Shown: positions 25,530-35,069, counted from the first letter of the stretch. The stretch: DNA of 64,000 nt from Vibrio algivorus (GCF_002218005.2 NZ_AP018678.1:186001-250000); one strand, 5' to 3'. Notes: generated by a model from the letters alone, not told the origin. A program made the numbers and translations.

Positions 25530-26438
25530 GTGAATATCCGTGATTTTGAATATTTAGTTGCACTAGCGGAACATAAACATTTTCGTAAAGCGGCGGAAGC
25601 GTGTTTTGTTAGCCAGCCGACGTTAAGTGGTCAAATTAGAAAAATGGAAGATGAGCTAGGTACTTCGTTACTTGAGCGTAGTAGCCGTCGAGTCTTATTT
25701 ACTGATTCCGGTTTACAACTGGTATCTCAAGCTAAGCGAGTATTGGCTGAGGTGAAAACCTTTACTGATATGGCCAATTTGCAAGGCAAAGAAATGAGTG
25801 GGCCACTGCATATTGGTTTTATCCCAACTATTGGCCCTTATTTGTTACCACGGATCATTCAACCATTAAAAAAGGCTTTTCCTGATCTCGAATTATTTTT
25901 GCATGAAGCGCAAACTAATCAATTAGTGAGACAATTAGAAGAGGGGCGTTTAGATTGTATCGTTCTTGCTTCGGTTGCGGAGACGCAGCCCTTTATTGAG
26001 CTTGAAATATTTGATGAGCCATTAATGATGGCGGTACCCGAAGCGCATCCATGGGCTGAAAAGACAGAGTTAGAAATGGAACAATTAAAAGGCCATACCG
26101 TACTCTCTCTTGGCGATGGTCATTGCTTGCGTGATCAAGCTTTAGGTTTTTGTTTTGCAGCAGGTGCTAATGATGATGACCGTTTTAAAGCGACCAGTTT
26201 AGAAACCTTACGGAATATGGTAGCAGCTGGTGGTGGTGTCACTTTATTACCACAATTGTCAGTTCCTAAAGAGAAAATTAAAGATGGTGTGTGTTATTTA
26301 AAAGCGATCAACCCCACGCCTAGTCGCAAAGTGGTTCTTGCTTATCGGCCGGGTTCACCATTAAGAAAGCGTTTTGAGCAGCTTGCTGAATTTATTGCAT
26401 GTAATCTGAAGCAAAATAATACCAATTCCAGTAAATAA
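25530..26438 (+). CDS. oxyR: Hydrogen peroxide-sensing regulator OxyR
   Basis: OxyR is a LysR-type activator of peroxide-defence genes, switched by a disulphide. The N-terminal HTH (KAAEACFVSQPTLSGQIRKM) and the redox motif GHCLRDQALGFC are present; with the GTG start at 25530 the cysteines fall at 199 and 208, the E. coli positions. GGAG lies six bases before this GTG; an ATG four codons earlier sits on that site and is rejected. The last few codons (NTNSSK) overlap the end of the repeat at 26419-26582, so the C-terminus has been shaped by that insertion. Confidence 0.96.
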   Translation: MNIRDFEYLVALAEHKHFRKAAEACFVSQPTLSGQIRKMEDELGTSLLERSSRRVLFTDSGLQLVSQAKRVLAEVKTFTDMANLQGKEMSGPLHIGFIPTIGPYLLPRIIQPLKKAFPDLELFLHEAQTNQLVRQLEEGRLDCIVLASVAETQPFIELEIFDEPLMMAVPEAHPWAEKTELEMEQLKGHTVLSLGDGHCLRDQALGFCFAAGANDDDRFKATSLETLRNMVAAGGGVTLLPQLSVPKEKIKDGVCYLKAINPTPSRKVVLAYRPGSPLRKRFEQLAEFIACNLKQNNTNSSK

Positions 26439-26582
26439 ATGGTCTAAATTGGCGTAGAGAAAAAGCTTGATAACAAGGCATAAAATTTCTGTTAGTAGTG
26501 GTTTTACAGACAAATTTTATAACGAAGTTAGCGAGTTTTTAACAAGCCAAGATGATCTGCTATTTGTTGGAATTGGTATATA
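26419..26582. repeat. TATACCA-ended repeat, copy B (3' end of oxyR)
   Basis: This block runs from ATACCAATTCCA to TTGGAATTGGTATA, with inverted ends and about 120 bases alignable to 14190-14313. It includes the oxyR stop codon and abuts MITE copy 4, whose first TATA it shares. Confidence 0.75.
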
Positions 26583-26845
26583 CCCAAGTGACTTCAAGAT
26601 GCAGAATTCAGAGCTATCATCCAAACCTTTAAGCAAGGAAGATTGGCGAAGGAATGTAAGCACCTTTCAAACCAATCTGACGCGGCATAAAGGTTTGGAT
26701 GAAGCTCCCGAAGGGCAAGTTCAAACAAGCTTTATGCCGCGTTGAATTGAGTAGAGATAGAATAACTATGATCATATTCAATTTGCCTTGCCTAAAGCTT
26801 GTTTTATTCTTGCTGAAACTCGCATCTTGAAGTTACTTGGGTATA
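26579..26845 (+). repeat. MITE-like structured repeat, copy 4 (after oxyR)
   Basis: This 267-bp copy has perfectly pairing inner arms (CATCCAAACCTTTA with TAAAGGTTTGGATG; AGATTGG with CCAATCT). It is inserted exactly at the TA end of the neighbouring repeat. It lies between oxyR and the convergent mrcA. Confidence 0.88.
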
Positions 26846-26852
26846 GATATTG

Positions 26853-26889
26853 AATAAAAAAGAGGCCATCGTTTATATCGATGGCCTCT
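26853..26889. terminator. mrcA terminator (probably bidirectional)
   Basis: AGAGGCCATCG and CGATGGCCTCT are a perfect 11-bp stem around TTTATAT. The minus strand continues into TTTTTTATTC, so it terminates mrcA; it may also serve oxyR. Confidence 0.9.
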
Positions 26890-26918
26890 CTGTTATTTAG
26901 ATACTCTTAAAGTAAGAG

Positions 26919-29486
26919 TTAGAATAAGCTATCGCCATCTTCATCTTCGGAATAGAGATCGGTACCTTGATCTTCTACTACTGACTCCGTTGGCTGAGTA
27001 CCCGCTTCAAAGTATTCCCACATTGAAGAATCATCATTTTTATCGGTGAGTAGGCCACTGTCACGGTCAATACGCACACGAATAATTCCTGGTGGTAGTT
27101 GCTTTTCTTGTTCAGGTATATCTTTCAAGGCAACTTTCATAAACTCAACCCAAGCTGGTTGAGCCGTGGTTGCACCCGATTCACCGCCATTATATTGCTC
27201 TTTGCGATCAAAGTTTGCGTTAGCAGCTGTATAACCTAGTGGGCGGTTAGCGCCATCAAAGCCTACCCAAGTACTCGCAACAATGCCTGGAGCATAGCCA
27301 TTATACCAAGTATCGACTGAGTCGTTGGTGGTACCGGTTTTACCTCCGATATCACGGCGTTTTAATACTTGCCCACGCCAGCCTGTACCGTTCCAGCCAG
27401 TGCCGTTACTCCAAACACCCCCGCCCCAAATATTGCTGTACATCATTTCACGTACGAGAAATGCGGTTTGTGGAGAAATCACTTTTTCAGCGTATTTAGG
27501 CTGTTCTTCAGTACCTTGATCATCCACTACGATAGGCTCGTGTGAACAGTTATTTTCACACACTTTCGTAGGGTTTGAACGGAAAATTAAATCACCGTAT
27601 GGACTGTTAACGTGATCAATATAATAAGGTTCTACGTAGTAACCACCGTTGGCGAATACTGCAATACCTTGTGCCATTTTGATTGGCGTTAAGCTACCAG
27701 CGCCCAGTGCGATAGTTTCTGAGTGCGGCAGTTTTTCCGGGTCGAAACCAAAGCGAGGTAGGTAGTCTAGTACATTATCTAGGCCAACACGGCGTAGCGT
27801 ACGTACTGCCATTACGTTTTTCGATTGAGCTAAACCACGGCGTAGCATGGTTGGGCCTAAATAGACCGGTGGTGAGTTCTTAGGACGCCATGCAGTACCT
27901 TGACCTTCATCCCACTGGTTAATTGGGGCATCGTTAATTAAGGTTGCTAAGGTTAAGCCTTTATCTATTGCAGATGAGTAAATGAAAGGTTTAATACTCG
28001 AACCTACTTGACGCTCCGCCATAGTGGCACGGTCAAACTTACTGTGAACAAAGTTGAAACCACCAACTAATGATAGTACTGCGCCGTCATCAGGGTTCAA
28101 TGCGACAAAAGCAGTATTCACAATAGGAACTTGGCTTAATTGCCAGGTTGAATTAGCCATTGGATCAACGGCTTCTTCTTCGGCGTTTGCTTGTTGGTCT
28201 AAAGCATTTTCCGTTTCTTCTGCCGTAGGTTTATCTTCCAAAACGCCCATTGGACGAACCCAGATTTGCTGACCGATTTCTAGCATGTCAGCTGCTTTAG
28301 TTGGCGCTGGACCTTGACGTTTATCGTTATAATATTTACGCGCCCATTTTAAACCATCCCATTCGATGGTTTGTTCACCGCGGTTTTTGATGTAGACGGT
28401 GGCTGAGCGTTGAGAAATACCGGTTACCAGAGCAGGGTGGATCAAACCAAAAGTCGGCTTGTCTTTTAGGTATTTATCCATTTGCTCTTGAGTAAAGGCG
28501 GTATCTTGTGGTTTCCAAGCCACTGCCTCAGCGCCGCGGTAGCCATGACGTTCGTCATAGTTAAGTAGATTACCAATCGCAGCTTGGTTTGCGGCTTCTT
28601 GCAAGTTGGATTTTACCGTAGTGTAAACCTGCATACCTGAGCTATAAGCATCTTCACCGTAACGTTTTACTGCCCAACTACGTGCTAATTCAGCTACATA
28701 AGGGGCATTCACTTCAATATGAGCGCCATGATATTTGCCATCAATAGGTTCAGCATCGGCAGCATCAAACTCTTCTTGAGTGATGTATTTTTCTTCTAGC
28801 ATACGAAGCAATACAACATGACGGCGAGTTTTCGCACGATCAATTGAGTAGATAGGGTTCATGGTTGATGGCGCTTTCGGAAGACCGGCAATAATCGCCA
28901 TTTCACCTAGGGTCAAATCTTTCGGTTCTTTACCAAAATAACTTAAAGAAGCTGCACCTACACCATAAGAGCGATATCCCAAATAAATTTTGTTGAGATA
29001 CAGCTCTAGGATCTCCTGTTTATTCAGAATTTGCTCAATATGAATCGCGATGAAAATCTCTTTGATTTTACGCATGATCTTTTTGTCATTCGACAAGAAG
29101 AAGTTACGCGCAAGCTGCTGAGTAATTGTACTCGCGCCTTGTTTTGCTGAGCCAGACATTGCCACCACGACAGCGGCACGCACGATACCAATCGGGTCAA
29201 TACCATAGTGTTGATAATAGCGGCTATCTTCTGTTGCGATGAAGGCTTCTTGCATCTGCAGAGGAATATCATCGAGCTTAAGAGGGATGCGTCGTTTTTC
29301 ACCAAACTGAGCAATCAGCTTTCCATCTTGGCTATAGACTTGCATTGGAGTTTGCAGTTGTACGTTTTTCAAAGTTGCAACGTCTGGGAGCTGAGGTTTT
29401 AGGTAGTAATAGAACCCAAAAATTGTGGTCACTCCAAGAATCATGCAAACAAATGAAAAAATGAGCAATGGCTTTATGAACTTCAC
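26919..29486 (-). CDS. mrcA: Penicillin-binding protein 1A (bifunctional transglycosylase/transpeptidase)
   Basis: PBP1A polymerises and cross-links peptidoglycan in the periplasm. The 855 residues have an N-terminal membrane helix, a glycosyltransferase domain with ATEDSRYYQHYGID and GASTITQQLARN, and a transpeptidase domain with GSSIKPF (SxxK serine), QSKN (SxN) and GGKTGTT (KTG). I use the GTG at 29486 (VKFIKPLLIF), preceded by AGGGA; the 23-codon upstream extension has no family match. It is divergent from pilM, an arrangement common in gammaproteobacteria. Confidence 0.96.
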   Translation of the reverse strand: MKFIKPLLIFSFVCMILGVTTIFGFYYYLKPQLPDVATLKNVQLQTPMQVYSQDGKLIAQFGEKRRIPLKLDDIPLQMQEAFIATEDSRYYQHYGIDPIGIVRAAVVVAMSGSAKQGASTITQQLARNFFLSNDKKIMRKIKEIFIAIHIEQILNKQEILELYLNKIYLGYRSYGVGAASLSYFGKEPKDLTLGEMAIIAGLPKAPSTMNPIYSIDRAKTRRHVVLLRMLEEKYITQEEFDAADAEPIDGKYHGAHIEVNAPYVAELARSWAVKRYGEDAYSSGMQVYTTVKSNLQEAANQAAIGNLLNYDERHGYRGAEAVAWKPQDTAFTQEQMDKYLKDKPTFGLIHPALVTGISQRSATVYIKNRGEQTIEWDGLKWARKYYNDKRQGPAPTKAADMLEIGQQIWVRPMGVLEDKPTAEETENALDQQANAEEEAVDPMANSTWQLSQVPIVNTAFVALNPDDGAVLSLVGGFNFVHSKFDRATMAERQVGSSIKPFIYSSAIDKGLTLATLINDAPINQWDEGQGTAWRPKNSPPVYLGPTMLRRGLAQSKNVMAVRTLRRVGLDNVLDYLPRFGFDPEKLPHSETIALGAGSLTPIKMAQGIAVFANGGYYVEPYYIDHVNSPYGDLIFRSNPTKVCENNCSHEPIVVDDQGTEEQPKYAEKVISPQTAFLVREMMYSNIWGGGVWSNGTGWNGTGWRGQVLKRRDIGGKTGTTNDSVDTWYNGYAPGIVASTWVGFDGANRPLGYTAANANFDRKEQYNGGESGATTAQPAWVEFMKVALKDIPEQEKQLPPGIIRVRIDRDSGLLTDKNDDSSMWEYFEAGTQPTESVVEDQGTDLYSEDEDGDSLF

Positions 29487-29752
29487 CGGATATTCCCTGA
29501 TTGAGTAAGGATGTGTCGATATAAACACCTGTACAGTAGGTGCACATATTAGCATATCGCTAAAAAAATGCGTTCTTAACTTTTATTTCAATTCAATAAA
29601 GAACCTTCATTTCAATAAGGGATTTAGCTCCCATAACTGAAGTGATGTGAATTTTAGTAAATCGGCCTATCGGTTTACTAAATGGTTAAGTGCGCTTATT
29701 TATTCATCCAACCTTTGTTGAGGAGTGATTCCTCTAGCTGGAGCCTAGCAAT

Positions 29753-30769
29753 ATGGGTAAATCTTTCGTCACGGGCATCGATATTGGTCACCATAGTATT
29801 AAAGCTGTGGTTATGAAACCCGCTGGAGAACTGTTTGAACTGGTGAGTTACAAAGAGGTGCCAGCAACGGAGGCTATTTTTTCAGATAACCATACCTTTG
29901 ATCATCAAGAGATTGTCAAAAAACTAAAAGAGTTAAAAAAACAGCTGCCGATGATGGCCAGAAATGTTGTGTTATCCGTTCCAGACAATGCGGTGATCAG
30001 CAAAGTTCTGCATATTGATAGTGAGTTGGAGGAGCGAGAAAAAGAATTCGCTATTTACCAAGTGTTTGGTCAGCAATCGCCTTTCCCGGTGGAAGATTTA
30101 AGCTTGGATTATGTCAAAGTGGAATCGGATACTTTAAAACGAGCACCGACTTCGACGTATCAAGTTTATGCTACTCGTAAAGAAGTGATAGAAAGTCGCA
30201 TGGATGCGGTGAAAAAATCCGGCTTCAAGCCCATTGTGATGGACATACAAGCCCATGGCCTGCTTCGTGTATGGCAATTGGCGACTCAAGTTGACCCAAC
30301 CAAACAAAGTTGGTTGCTAGTTGATATCGGTCATAGCCAAACTTCATTATGTATTGCTCCAAATAATCGCCCTGCTTATTACAAAGACCTTCCTTTTGGT
30401 ACGCAAAATATCAAGCCCTCGATGGCATTCAATCTCGATAGTGACTCACCAAGTGTTGAATTGAATCAGCAAGATGAATTTATTGCCGAATTAGCGGAGC
30501 GTTTAACTCGCCAGCTTAGTATGTATGGCTCGGTTAACCAGCAACAAAAAATTGAAGGGGTTTGGTTAACCGGTGGCGGCGCAACCTTAGCAGCGATTGA
30601 TGAATATTTATCAGAAAAGCTCGATCTTGCGGTTGAGGTGCTTGATCCATTAAAGCTGTTACAAGGCAAAGTGAAAAATAATATTGAATCAGAAGCATGC
30701 ACCTTTAGCGTGGCGGCTGGATTAGCCATACGCGGCATTCAATGGCAAGGAGGAAAGCATGTTGCATGA
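29753..30769 (+). CDS. pilM: Type IV pilus inner-membrane assembly protein PilM
   Basis: PilM is an actin-like (FtsA-fold) cytoplasmic protein that binds the N-terminus of PilN and links the pilus alignment complex to the motor. The 338 residues begin with the nucleotide-binding phosphate-1 loop GIDIGHHSIKAVV, with a second (LLVDIGHSQTSLCI) and the adenosine motif GVWLTGGGATL. It opens pilMNOPQ, whose genes overlap. In vibrios this machine supports pili including the DNA-uptake pilus. Confidence 0.96.
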   Translation: MGKSFVTGIDIGHHSIKAVVMKPAGELFELVSYKEVPATEAIFSDNHTFDHQEIVKKLKELKKQLPMMARNVVLSVPDNAVISKVLHIDSELEEREKEFAIYQVFGQQSPFPVEDLSLDYVKVESDTLKRAPTSTYQVYATRKEVIESRMDAVKKSGFKPIVMDIQAHGLLRVWQLATQVDPTKQSWLLVDIGHSQTSLCIAPNNRPAYYKDLPFGTQNIKPSMAFNLDSDSPSVELNQQDEFIAELAERLTRQLSMYGSVNQQQKIEGVWLTGGGATLAAIDEYLSEKLDLAVEVLDPLKLLQGKVKNNIESEACTFSVAAGLAIRGIQWQGGKHVA

Positions 30770-31358
30770 TATTAACCTATTGCCATGGCGAGAGGAGAAG
30801 CGTCAACAGTATAAGCAGCGCTTCTATGGAATGGTGGTACTAGGGATCTTGGCCGCATTGATGCTGCAATGGTTTGCCAGCTTATATATCGATCATTTAA
30901 AAGATCAGCAAAAGAGTCGTAATCAACAACTGCAAGCTTATATCACCAAACTTGATAAAGAGTTAGTGAATCTAAAAGAAATTGAAGCCAAACATAAGTC
31001 GATATTAACTCGGTTAAGGTTGGTTGAATCGCTACAAAATGAACGAAATAAAACCACGGATTTTATGAACCTTATGCCGGAATTAGTTCCAGAAGGCGTT
31101 TATGTCGACAAGATAAAAATGAGTGGTAGAGAAGTAGAAATGGCTGGAGTGAGTGATAGTACCGCTCGTCTGGCGACTATGCTGGATAACTTCGAAAACT
31201 CTATGTGGTTAGTCGATGTGGAAATGCATTCAATAATTTCAGGGAAGGTACTTTTTGGTAAGAAGTTTCAAAGTTTTAAATTGTCATTTCGTTTTGAAGA
31301 AGAACCGCCAGAACAAGCTAAAGATGGACAGACTATTGCTAAACAAGGAGGTCAGTAA
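30759..31358 (+). CDS. pilN: Type IV pilus assembly protein PilN
   Basis: The start MLHDINLLPWREEKR carries the INLLPWR motif that docks into PilM, followed by one membrane helix (about 26-43), a coiled coil and a periplasmic ferredoxin-like domain. The 199 residues are typical. The gene overlaps pilM by 11 bases, with AAGGAGGAAAG as ribosome site inside pilM. Confidence 0.96.
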   Translation: MLHDINLLPWREEKRQQYKQRFYGMVVLGILAALMLQWFASLYIDHLKDQQKSRNQQLQAYITKLDKELVNLKEIEAKHKSILTRLRLVESLQNERNKTTDFMNLMPELVPEGVYVDKIKMSGREVEMAGVSDSTARLATMLDNFENSMWLVDVEMHSIISGKVLFGKKFQSFKLSFRFEEEPPEQAKDGQTIAKQGGQ

Positions 31359-31942
31359 TGGTCGATTTTCGAGAACTTGATTTTGAAGATATGCCGGAAT
31401 GGCCACTACTTCCTCAGTTATTGGCGATTGGCGCTTTGGTGATCGTTCTACAAGTTGTTGGTGCCTGGTTTTATCTATCTCCACAACAAGATGAGCTTGA
31501 ACAGATTCGTCAACAAGAAGTCACGCTAAAAAGCTCAATTCGTATTAAAGCGGCCAAAGTGGCAGCACTACCACAACTACAAGCGCAACTCGATGAATTG
31601 AATACTCGCTATCAATATTTATTAAAGCAGTTACCTGTACAAAAAGAGTTGGCGAGCATGCTGTCTTCAGTCAACGACATTGGTATTAAAAATGATTTGA
31701 GCTTTACCCGAGTAGATTGGGGTGAAAAACAAGTGCAGGAGTTTTTATATCGTTTACCGCTCAATATTGAGCTTACCGGGGCTTATAACAACATCGGCCA
31801 GTTCTCAGAAGCCGTTGCCAAATTGCCACGCATTATCAGCTTGCACAATGTGGAGTGGCAACGAGTGAGTCAAGAAAGTAGCACGTTGCATTTCCGTGTT
31901 CGTGCTTATACCTACCAGTTTAAGCCGGAGGATAGCCAATGA
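31358..31942 (+). CDS. pilO: Type IV pilus assembly protein PilO
   Basis: PilO dimerises with PilN in the periplasm. The 194 residues have a short cytoplasmic start, one membrane helix (about 21-41), a coiled coil (about 45-85) and a ferredoxin-like domain. The stop of pilN and start of pilO overlap by one base (TAATG). Confidence 0.96.
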   Translation: MVDFRELDFEDMPEWPLLPQLLAIGALVIVLQVVGAWFYLSPQQDELEQIRQQEVTLKSSIRIKAAKVAALPQLQAQLDELNTRYQYLLKQLPVQKELASMLSSVNDIGIKNDLSFTRVDWGEKQVQEFLYRLPLNIELTGAYNNIGQFSEAVAKLPRIISLHNVEWQRVSQESSTLHFRVRAYTYQFKPEDSQ

Positions 31943-32448
31943 TGAAATCAAATTTGATGATGCTTTCTACGTTGGTATTGGTTGGTTGTCAGCAATCAAA
32001 TGATTCGATTCCTAATTTTATTTCTCAAGTGGAAAATCAATCGCGCAAAGAAATTGCTCAGTTGGAGCCAGAAAAGCCGTTTAAAGCGACGCAATATAGC
32101 GGCACGAGTTTACGAGCACCTTTTAGTTTACCTGCTATTGCGGTGGCCAATCAGCCTCGTACTAAGCAAGATTGCTGGCAACCGGGATTGCGTAGTAAGA
32201 CGGGTCAGCTTGAGCAGTACCCACTAGAGCAATTACATCTCAGAGGGGTAATGGGAAGCAAAGATGACATTTCTGGCTTAGTACAAACTCCGAAAGGCAC
32301 TTTAGTGAAGGTTCAACCTGGAGAATATGTTGGATTGAATAACGGTAAGGTGGCTCAAGTGACACCAAAATTTATTTTGATCAAAGAGACACTCCCAGAT
32401 GGATTGGGGTGTTGGCAGCAGCGAAACGTTAAGTTAGCGCTGAAGTAA
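31939..32448 (+). CDS. pilP: Type IV pilus lipoprotein PilP
   Basis: PilP connects the PilNO complex to the PilQ secretin. The signal ends in the lipobox LVGC, with the acylated cysteine near residue 17. A low-complexity stretch follows, then a beta-domain from about residue 90 (HLRGVMGSKDDISGLVQTP). The ATG overlaps the pilO stop by four bases. Confidence 0.95.
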   Translation: MMKSNLMMLSTLVLVGCQQSNDSIPNFISQVENQSRKEIAQLEPEKPFKATQYSGTSLRAPFSLPAIAVANQPRTKQDCWQPGLRSKTGQLEQYPLEQLHLRGVMGSKDDISGLVQTPKGTLVKVQPGEYVGLNNGKVAQVTPKFILIKETLPDGLGCWQQRNVKLALK

Positions 32449-32485
32449 TCACAACGACGTGAAGATAATAATTGAGTATTAAATT

Positions 32486-34285
32486 ATGTATAAAGGATTA
32501 ACGCTGACAGCTTGGACTCGCCAATTCACTTTGATGTCGACCATTGCTTGTACCCTTCTTTCAGGGCCAACCGCCGTTGCTGCGACGACCTCTTCTAAGA
32601 CTTCTAGCTCGGCAACACAATCAGAGCAAGGGTTGAGTAATAAATTTGTTGGCCTTGACTTTCATTTAAATAAAGAGAAAGAAGGGGTAATAGTCGTCAA
32701 ACTAGGCTCTTCGGCTTCGGCGGTGGATATCAAGAAGAACCCTCAAGGTTTAACGATTGACTTAATACATACTCAGGTTAGTGATGATGACTTGTATGTG
32801 ATCGACGTGAAAGATTTCTCTACGGCAGTCAAAACGGTTGAGGTATTTCGAGATGAACCGAGCACTCGTCTGCAAGCTTTGATTTCTGGTGATTTTACCT
32901 ATGACTATCGTTTGAAAGGTAAGAATTTAGAAATTACCGTGACAGAAGTTAAATCTAAATCTAAGTCGGTAACAGCTAAACAAAAAACGGCTTTAGATAA
33001 AGAAAACAAAGTGATCTCCATTAACTTTCAAGACATACCAGTGCGTAACGTATTACAGTTAATCGCTGATTATAATGGCTTTAACCTCGTAGTTTCGGAT
33101 TCAGTGACAGGTAACTTAACGCTGCGTCTAGATGGTGTGCCTTGGCAGCAAGTCCTGGATATTATCCTGCAAGTGAAAGGCTTAGATAAAAGGGTTGAAG
33201 GCAACGTTGTTTTAGTCGCACCAAAAGCTGAGTTAGATGCACAACAAAAACAACGTTTAGAGCAAGCCCGTATGGAGGAAGAGCTTGGAGATTTAAGCTC
33301 GGAATTGATTCAAGTTAATTTTGCTAAAGCTTCGGATATCGCTGGGTTAATTGGTGGTGAGGGTGAGCTTAGTATGTTATCAAGTCGCGGTAATATCACC
33401 GTCGATGAGCGAACCAATTCATTACTTATTCGCGATCTACCAAATAATATCGATATCATCAAAGGTATTGTTGAATCATTAGATATTCCAGTTAAGCAAG
33501 TTCAAATTGAAGCGCGTATCGTTACGGTCAACGAAGGTAATATGCAAGATCTAGGGGTTCGTTGGGGGATTGCAGAAACCAATGGCTCTTTTTCTGCTGG
33601 TGGCTCGATAGAAAGTAATGTTGGCCAAATTGGTATTTCTGATGGCGGAAGTGGTATCGATTTTGCTGGTGGCGATAACAAAGTAGGAATAGAAGACTTT
33701 CTTAATGTCAATTTAGCTGCGACAAGCTCAAATGCATCTAGTATTGCTTTTCAGGTCGCCAAATTAGGCTCTGATACTTTGTTGGATTTAGAGTTATCTG
33801 CGCTACAAGCTGAATCAAAAGCCGAAATCATTTCGAGCCCTCGTTTGATTACCACTAATAAACAGCCAGCTTACATTGAGCAAGGTACCGAGATTCCTTA
33901 TTTAGAGGCATCATCAAGTGGGGCGACGTCTGTAAGCTTTAAAAAAGCGGTATTAAGCTTAAAAGTAACACCACAAATTACACCGGATAATCGCTTAGTA
34001 CTTGATTTAAGTGTGACGCAAGACCGACCTGGATCAGTGGTGAAAACCGGTGATGGTGAAGCGGTGGCAATTGATACCCAACGCATCGGAACTCAGGTAT
34101 TGGTTGATAATGGAGAAACAGTAGTACTTGGTGGTATTTACCAACATTCTGTACAAACTAGTGTCGATAAAGTGCCATTATTGGGTGACATCCCATACTT
34201 AGGAGCGCTATTCCGCCGTAGTTATGAAAATTATGGCAAAAGTGAGTTATTGATTTTCGTGACACCAAAAGTAGTCTTACAGTAG
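32486..34285 (+). CDS. pilQ: Type IV pilus secretin PilQ
   Basis: PilQ forms the outer-membrane channel for the pilus. The 599 residues contain a signal peptide, an AMIN domain (about 50-150; GLDFHLNKEKEGVIVVKLGS) that binds peptidoglycan, an STN/N0 domain (about 170-260; VLQLIADYNGFNLVVSDSVT), an N1 domain and the C-terminal secretin (VPLLGDIPYLGALFRR near the end). Only one AMIN domain is visible. It ends the pil operon; aroK follows after 241 bases. Confidence 0.96.
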   Translation: MYKGLTLTAWTRQFTLMSTIACTLLSGPTAVAATTSSKTSSSATQSEQGLSNKFVGLDFHLNKEKEGVIVVKLGSSASAVDIKKNPQGLTIDLIHTQVSDDDLYVIDVKDFSTAVKTVEVFRDEPSTRLQALISGDFTYDYRLKGKNLEITVTEVKSKSKSVTAKQKTALDKENKVISINFQDIPVRNVLQLIADYNGFNLVVSDSVTGNLTLRLDGVPWQQVLDIILQVKGLDKRVEGNVVLVAPKAELDAQQKQRLEQARMEEELGDLSSELIQVNFAKASDIAGLIGGEGELSMLSSRGNITVDERTNSLLIRDLPNNIDIIKGIVESLDIPVKQVQIEARIVTVNEGNMQDLGVRWGIAETNGSFSAGGSIESNVGQIGISDGGSGIDFAGGDNKVGIEDFLNVNLAATSSNASSIAFQVAKLGSDTLLDLELSALQAESKAEIISSPRLITTNKQPAYIEQGTEIPYLEASSSGATSVSFKKAVLSLKVTPQITPDNRLVLDLSVTQDRPGSVVKTGDGEAVAIDTQRIGTQVLVDNGETVVLGGIYQHSVQTSVDKVPLLGDIPYLGALFRRSYENYGKSELLIFVTPKVVLQ

Positions 34286-34365
34286 TGAGGTCGGTGCTTT
34301 GCAAGCGATTTGGTTCATTAAAGAATCAAGATAAATGCGTTGTAAGCAAAATTAAAGTTGCATTA

Positions 34366-34429
34366 GTGGCACCATACTTAGATAATTTCGGGTCTGATCA
34401 CGAATTATCTGTGAGGAATTAGGTGCCAC
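34366..34429 (+). ncRNA. Long stem-loop in the aroK leader
   Basis: GTGGCACC (34366-34373) pairs with GGTGCCAC (34422-34429), and inside it AGATAATTTCG (34380-34390) pairs with CGAATTATCT (34401-34410) with one bulged base. No T-run follows, so it is not a normal terminator. It may be a processing site, a regulatory leader structure or a palindromic repeat. Only the structure is seen; no known RNA family is recognised. Confidence 0.45.
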
Positions 34430-34526
34430 AATGATATCTAATGAGGCTTTTGCACGCATAAAGCAAACTTCATAATAGAATATCGGATGGCAATTTCATT
34501 AAATTAACGTTGAATTACTGCTAAAC

Positions 34527-35045
34527 ATGGCCGAAAAACGCAATATTTTTCTTGTTGGCCCAATGGGTGCCGGCAAAAGTACAATTGGTAGACATCTAGC
34601 TCAACAGCTGCACATGGAGTTCTTAGATTCTGATACGGTTATTGAACAAAGAACTGGTGCAGATATCAGTTGGGTATTTGATGTTGAAGGTGAAGAAGGT
34701 TTCCGCGTTCGCGAAGAAGCTGTCATCGATGACTTAACTCAAGAGCAAGGTATCGTACTGGCAACAGGTGGCGGCTCAATTAAGAGCAAAGATAATCGTA
34801 ATTATTTATCTGCACGAGGCATTGTGGTTTACCTTGAAACGACAATTGAAAAGCAACTTGCCCGTACCAATCGCGATAAAAAACGCCCTTTATTACAAAC
34901 GGGTGAACCGCGTGAAGTATTAGAAGCATTGGCTGCTGAACGCAATCCTCTGTATGAAGAAATCGCCGATTATACTGTGCGCACTGATGATCAAAGTGCC
35001 AAAGTAGTGGCTAACCTTATTGTAAAAATGCTAGAAGAAAACTAG
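34527..35045 (+). CDS. aroK: Shikimate kinase I
   Basis: AroK phosphorylates shikimate in the common aromatic pathway. The 172 residues have the P-loop GPMGAGKST (11-19), the shikimate-binding region with DSDTVIE, the second glycine-rich motif ATGGGSI, and the lid DKKRPLL. The length equals E. coli AroK (173). It is followed by aroB 24 bases later, the usual aroKB pair. Confidence 0.98.
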   Translation: MAEKRNIFLVGPMGAGKSTIGRHLAQQLHMEFLDSDTVIEQRTGADISWVFDVEGEEGFRVREEAVIDDLTQEQGIVLATGGGSIKSKDNRNYLSARGIVVYLETTIEKQLARTNRDKKRPLLQTGEPREVLEALAAERNPLYEEIADYTVRTDDQSAKVVANLIVKMLEEN

Positions 35046-35069
35046 CCGATAGCTTGGGAGACCCAAACC

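Noticed and set aside
26467..26745. A 92-codon frame spanning two repeats after oxyR
   Set aside because: Its sequence is the repeat-derived frame also found in the other copies, joined to part of the neighbouring repeat; it is not a gene.
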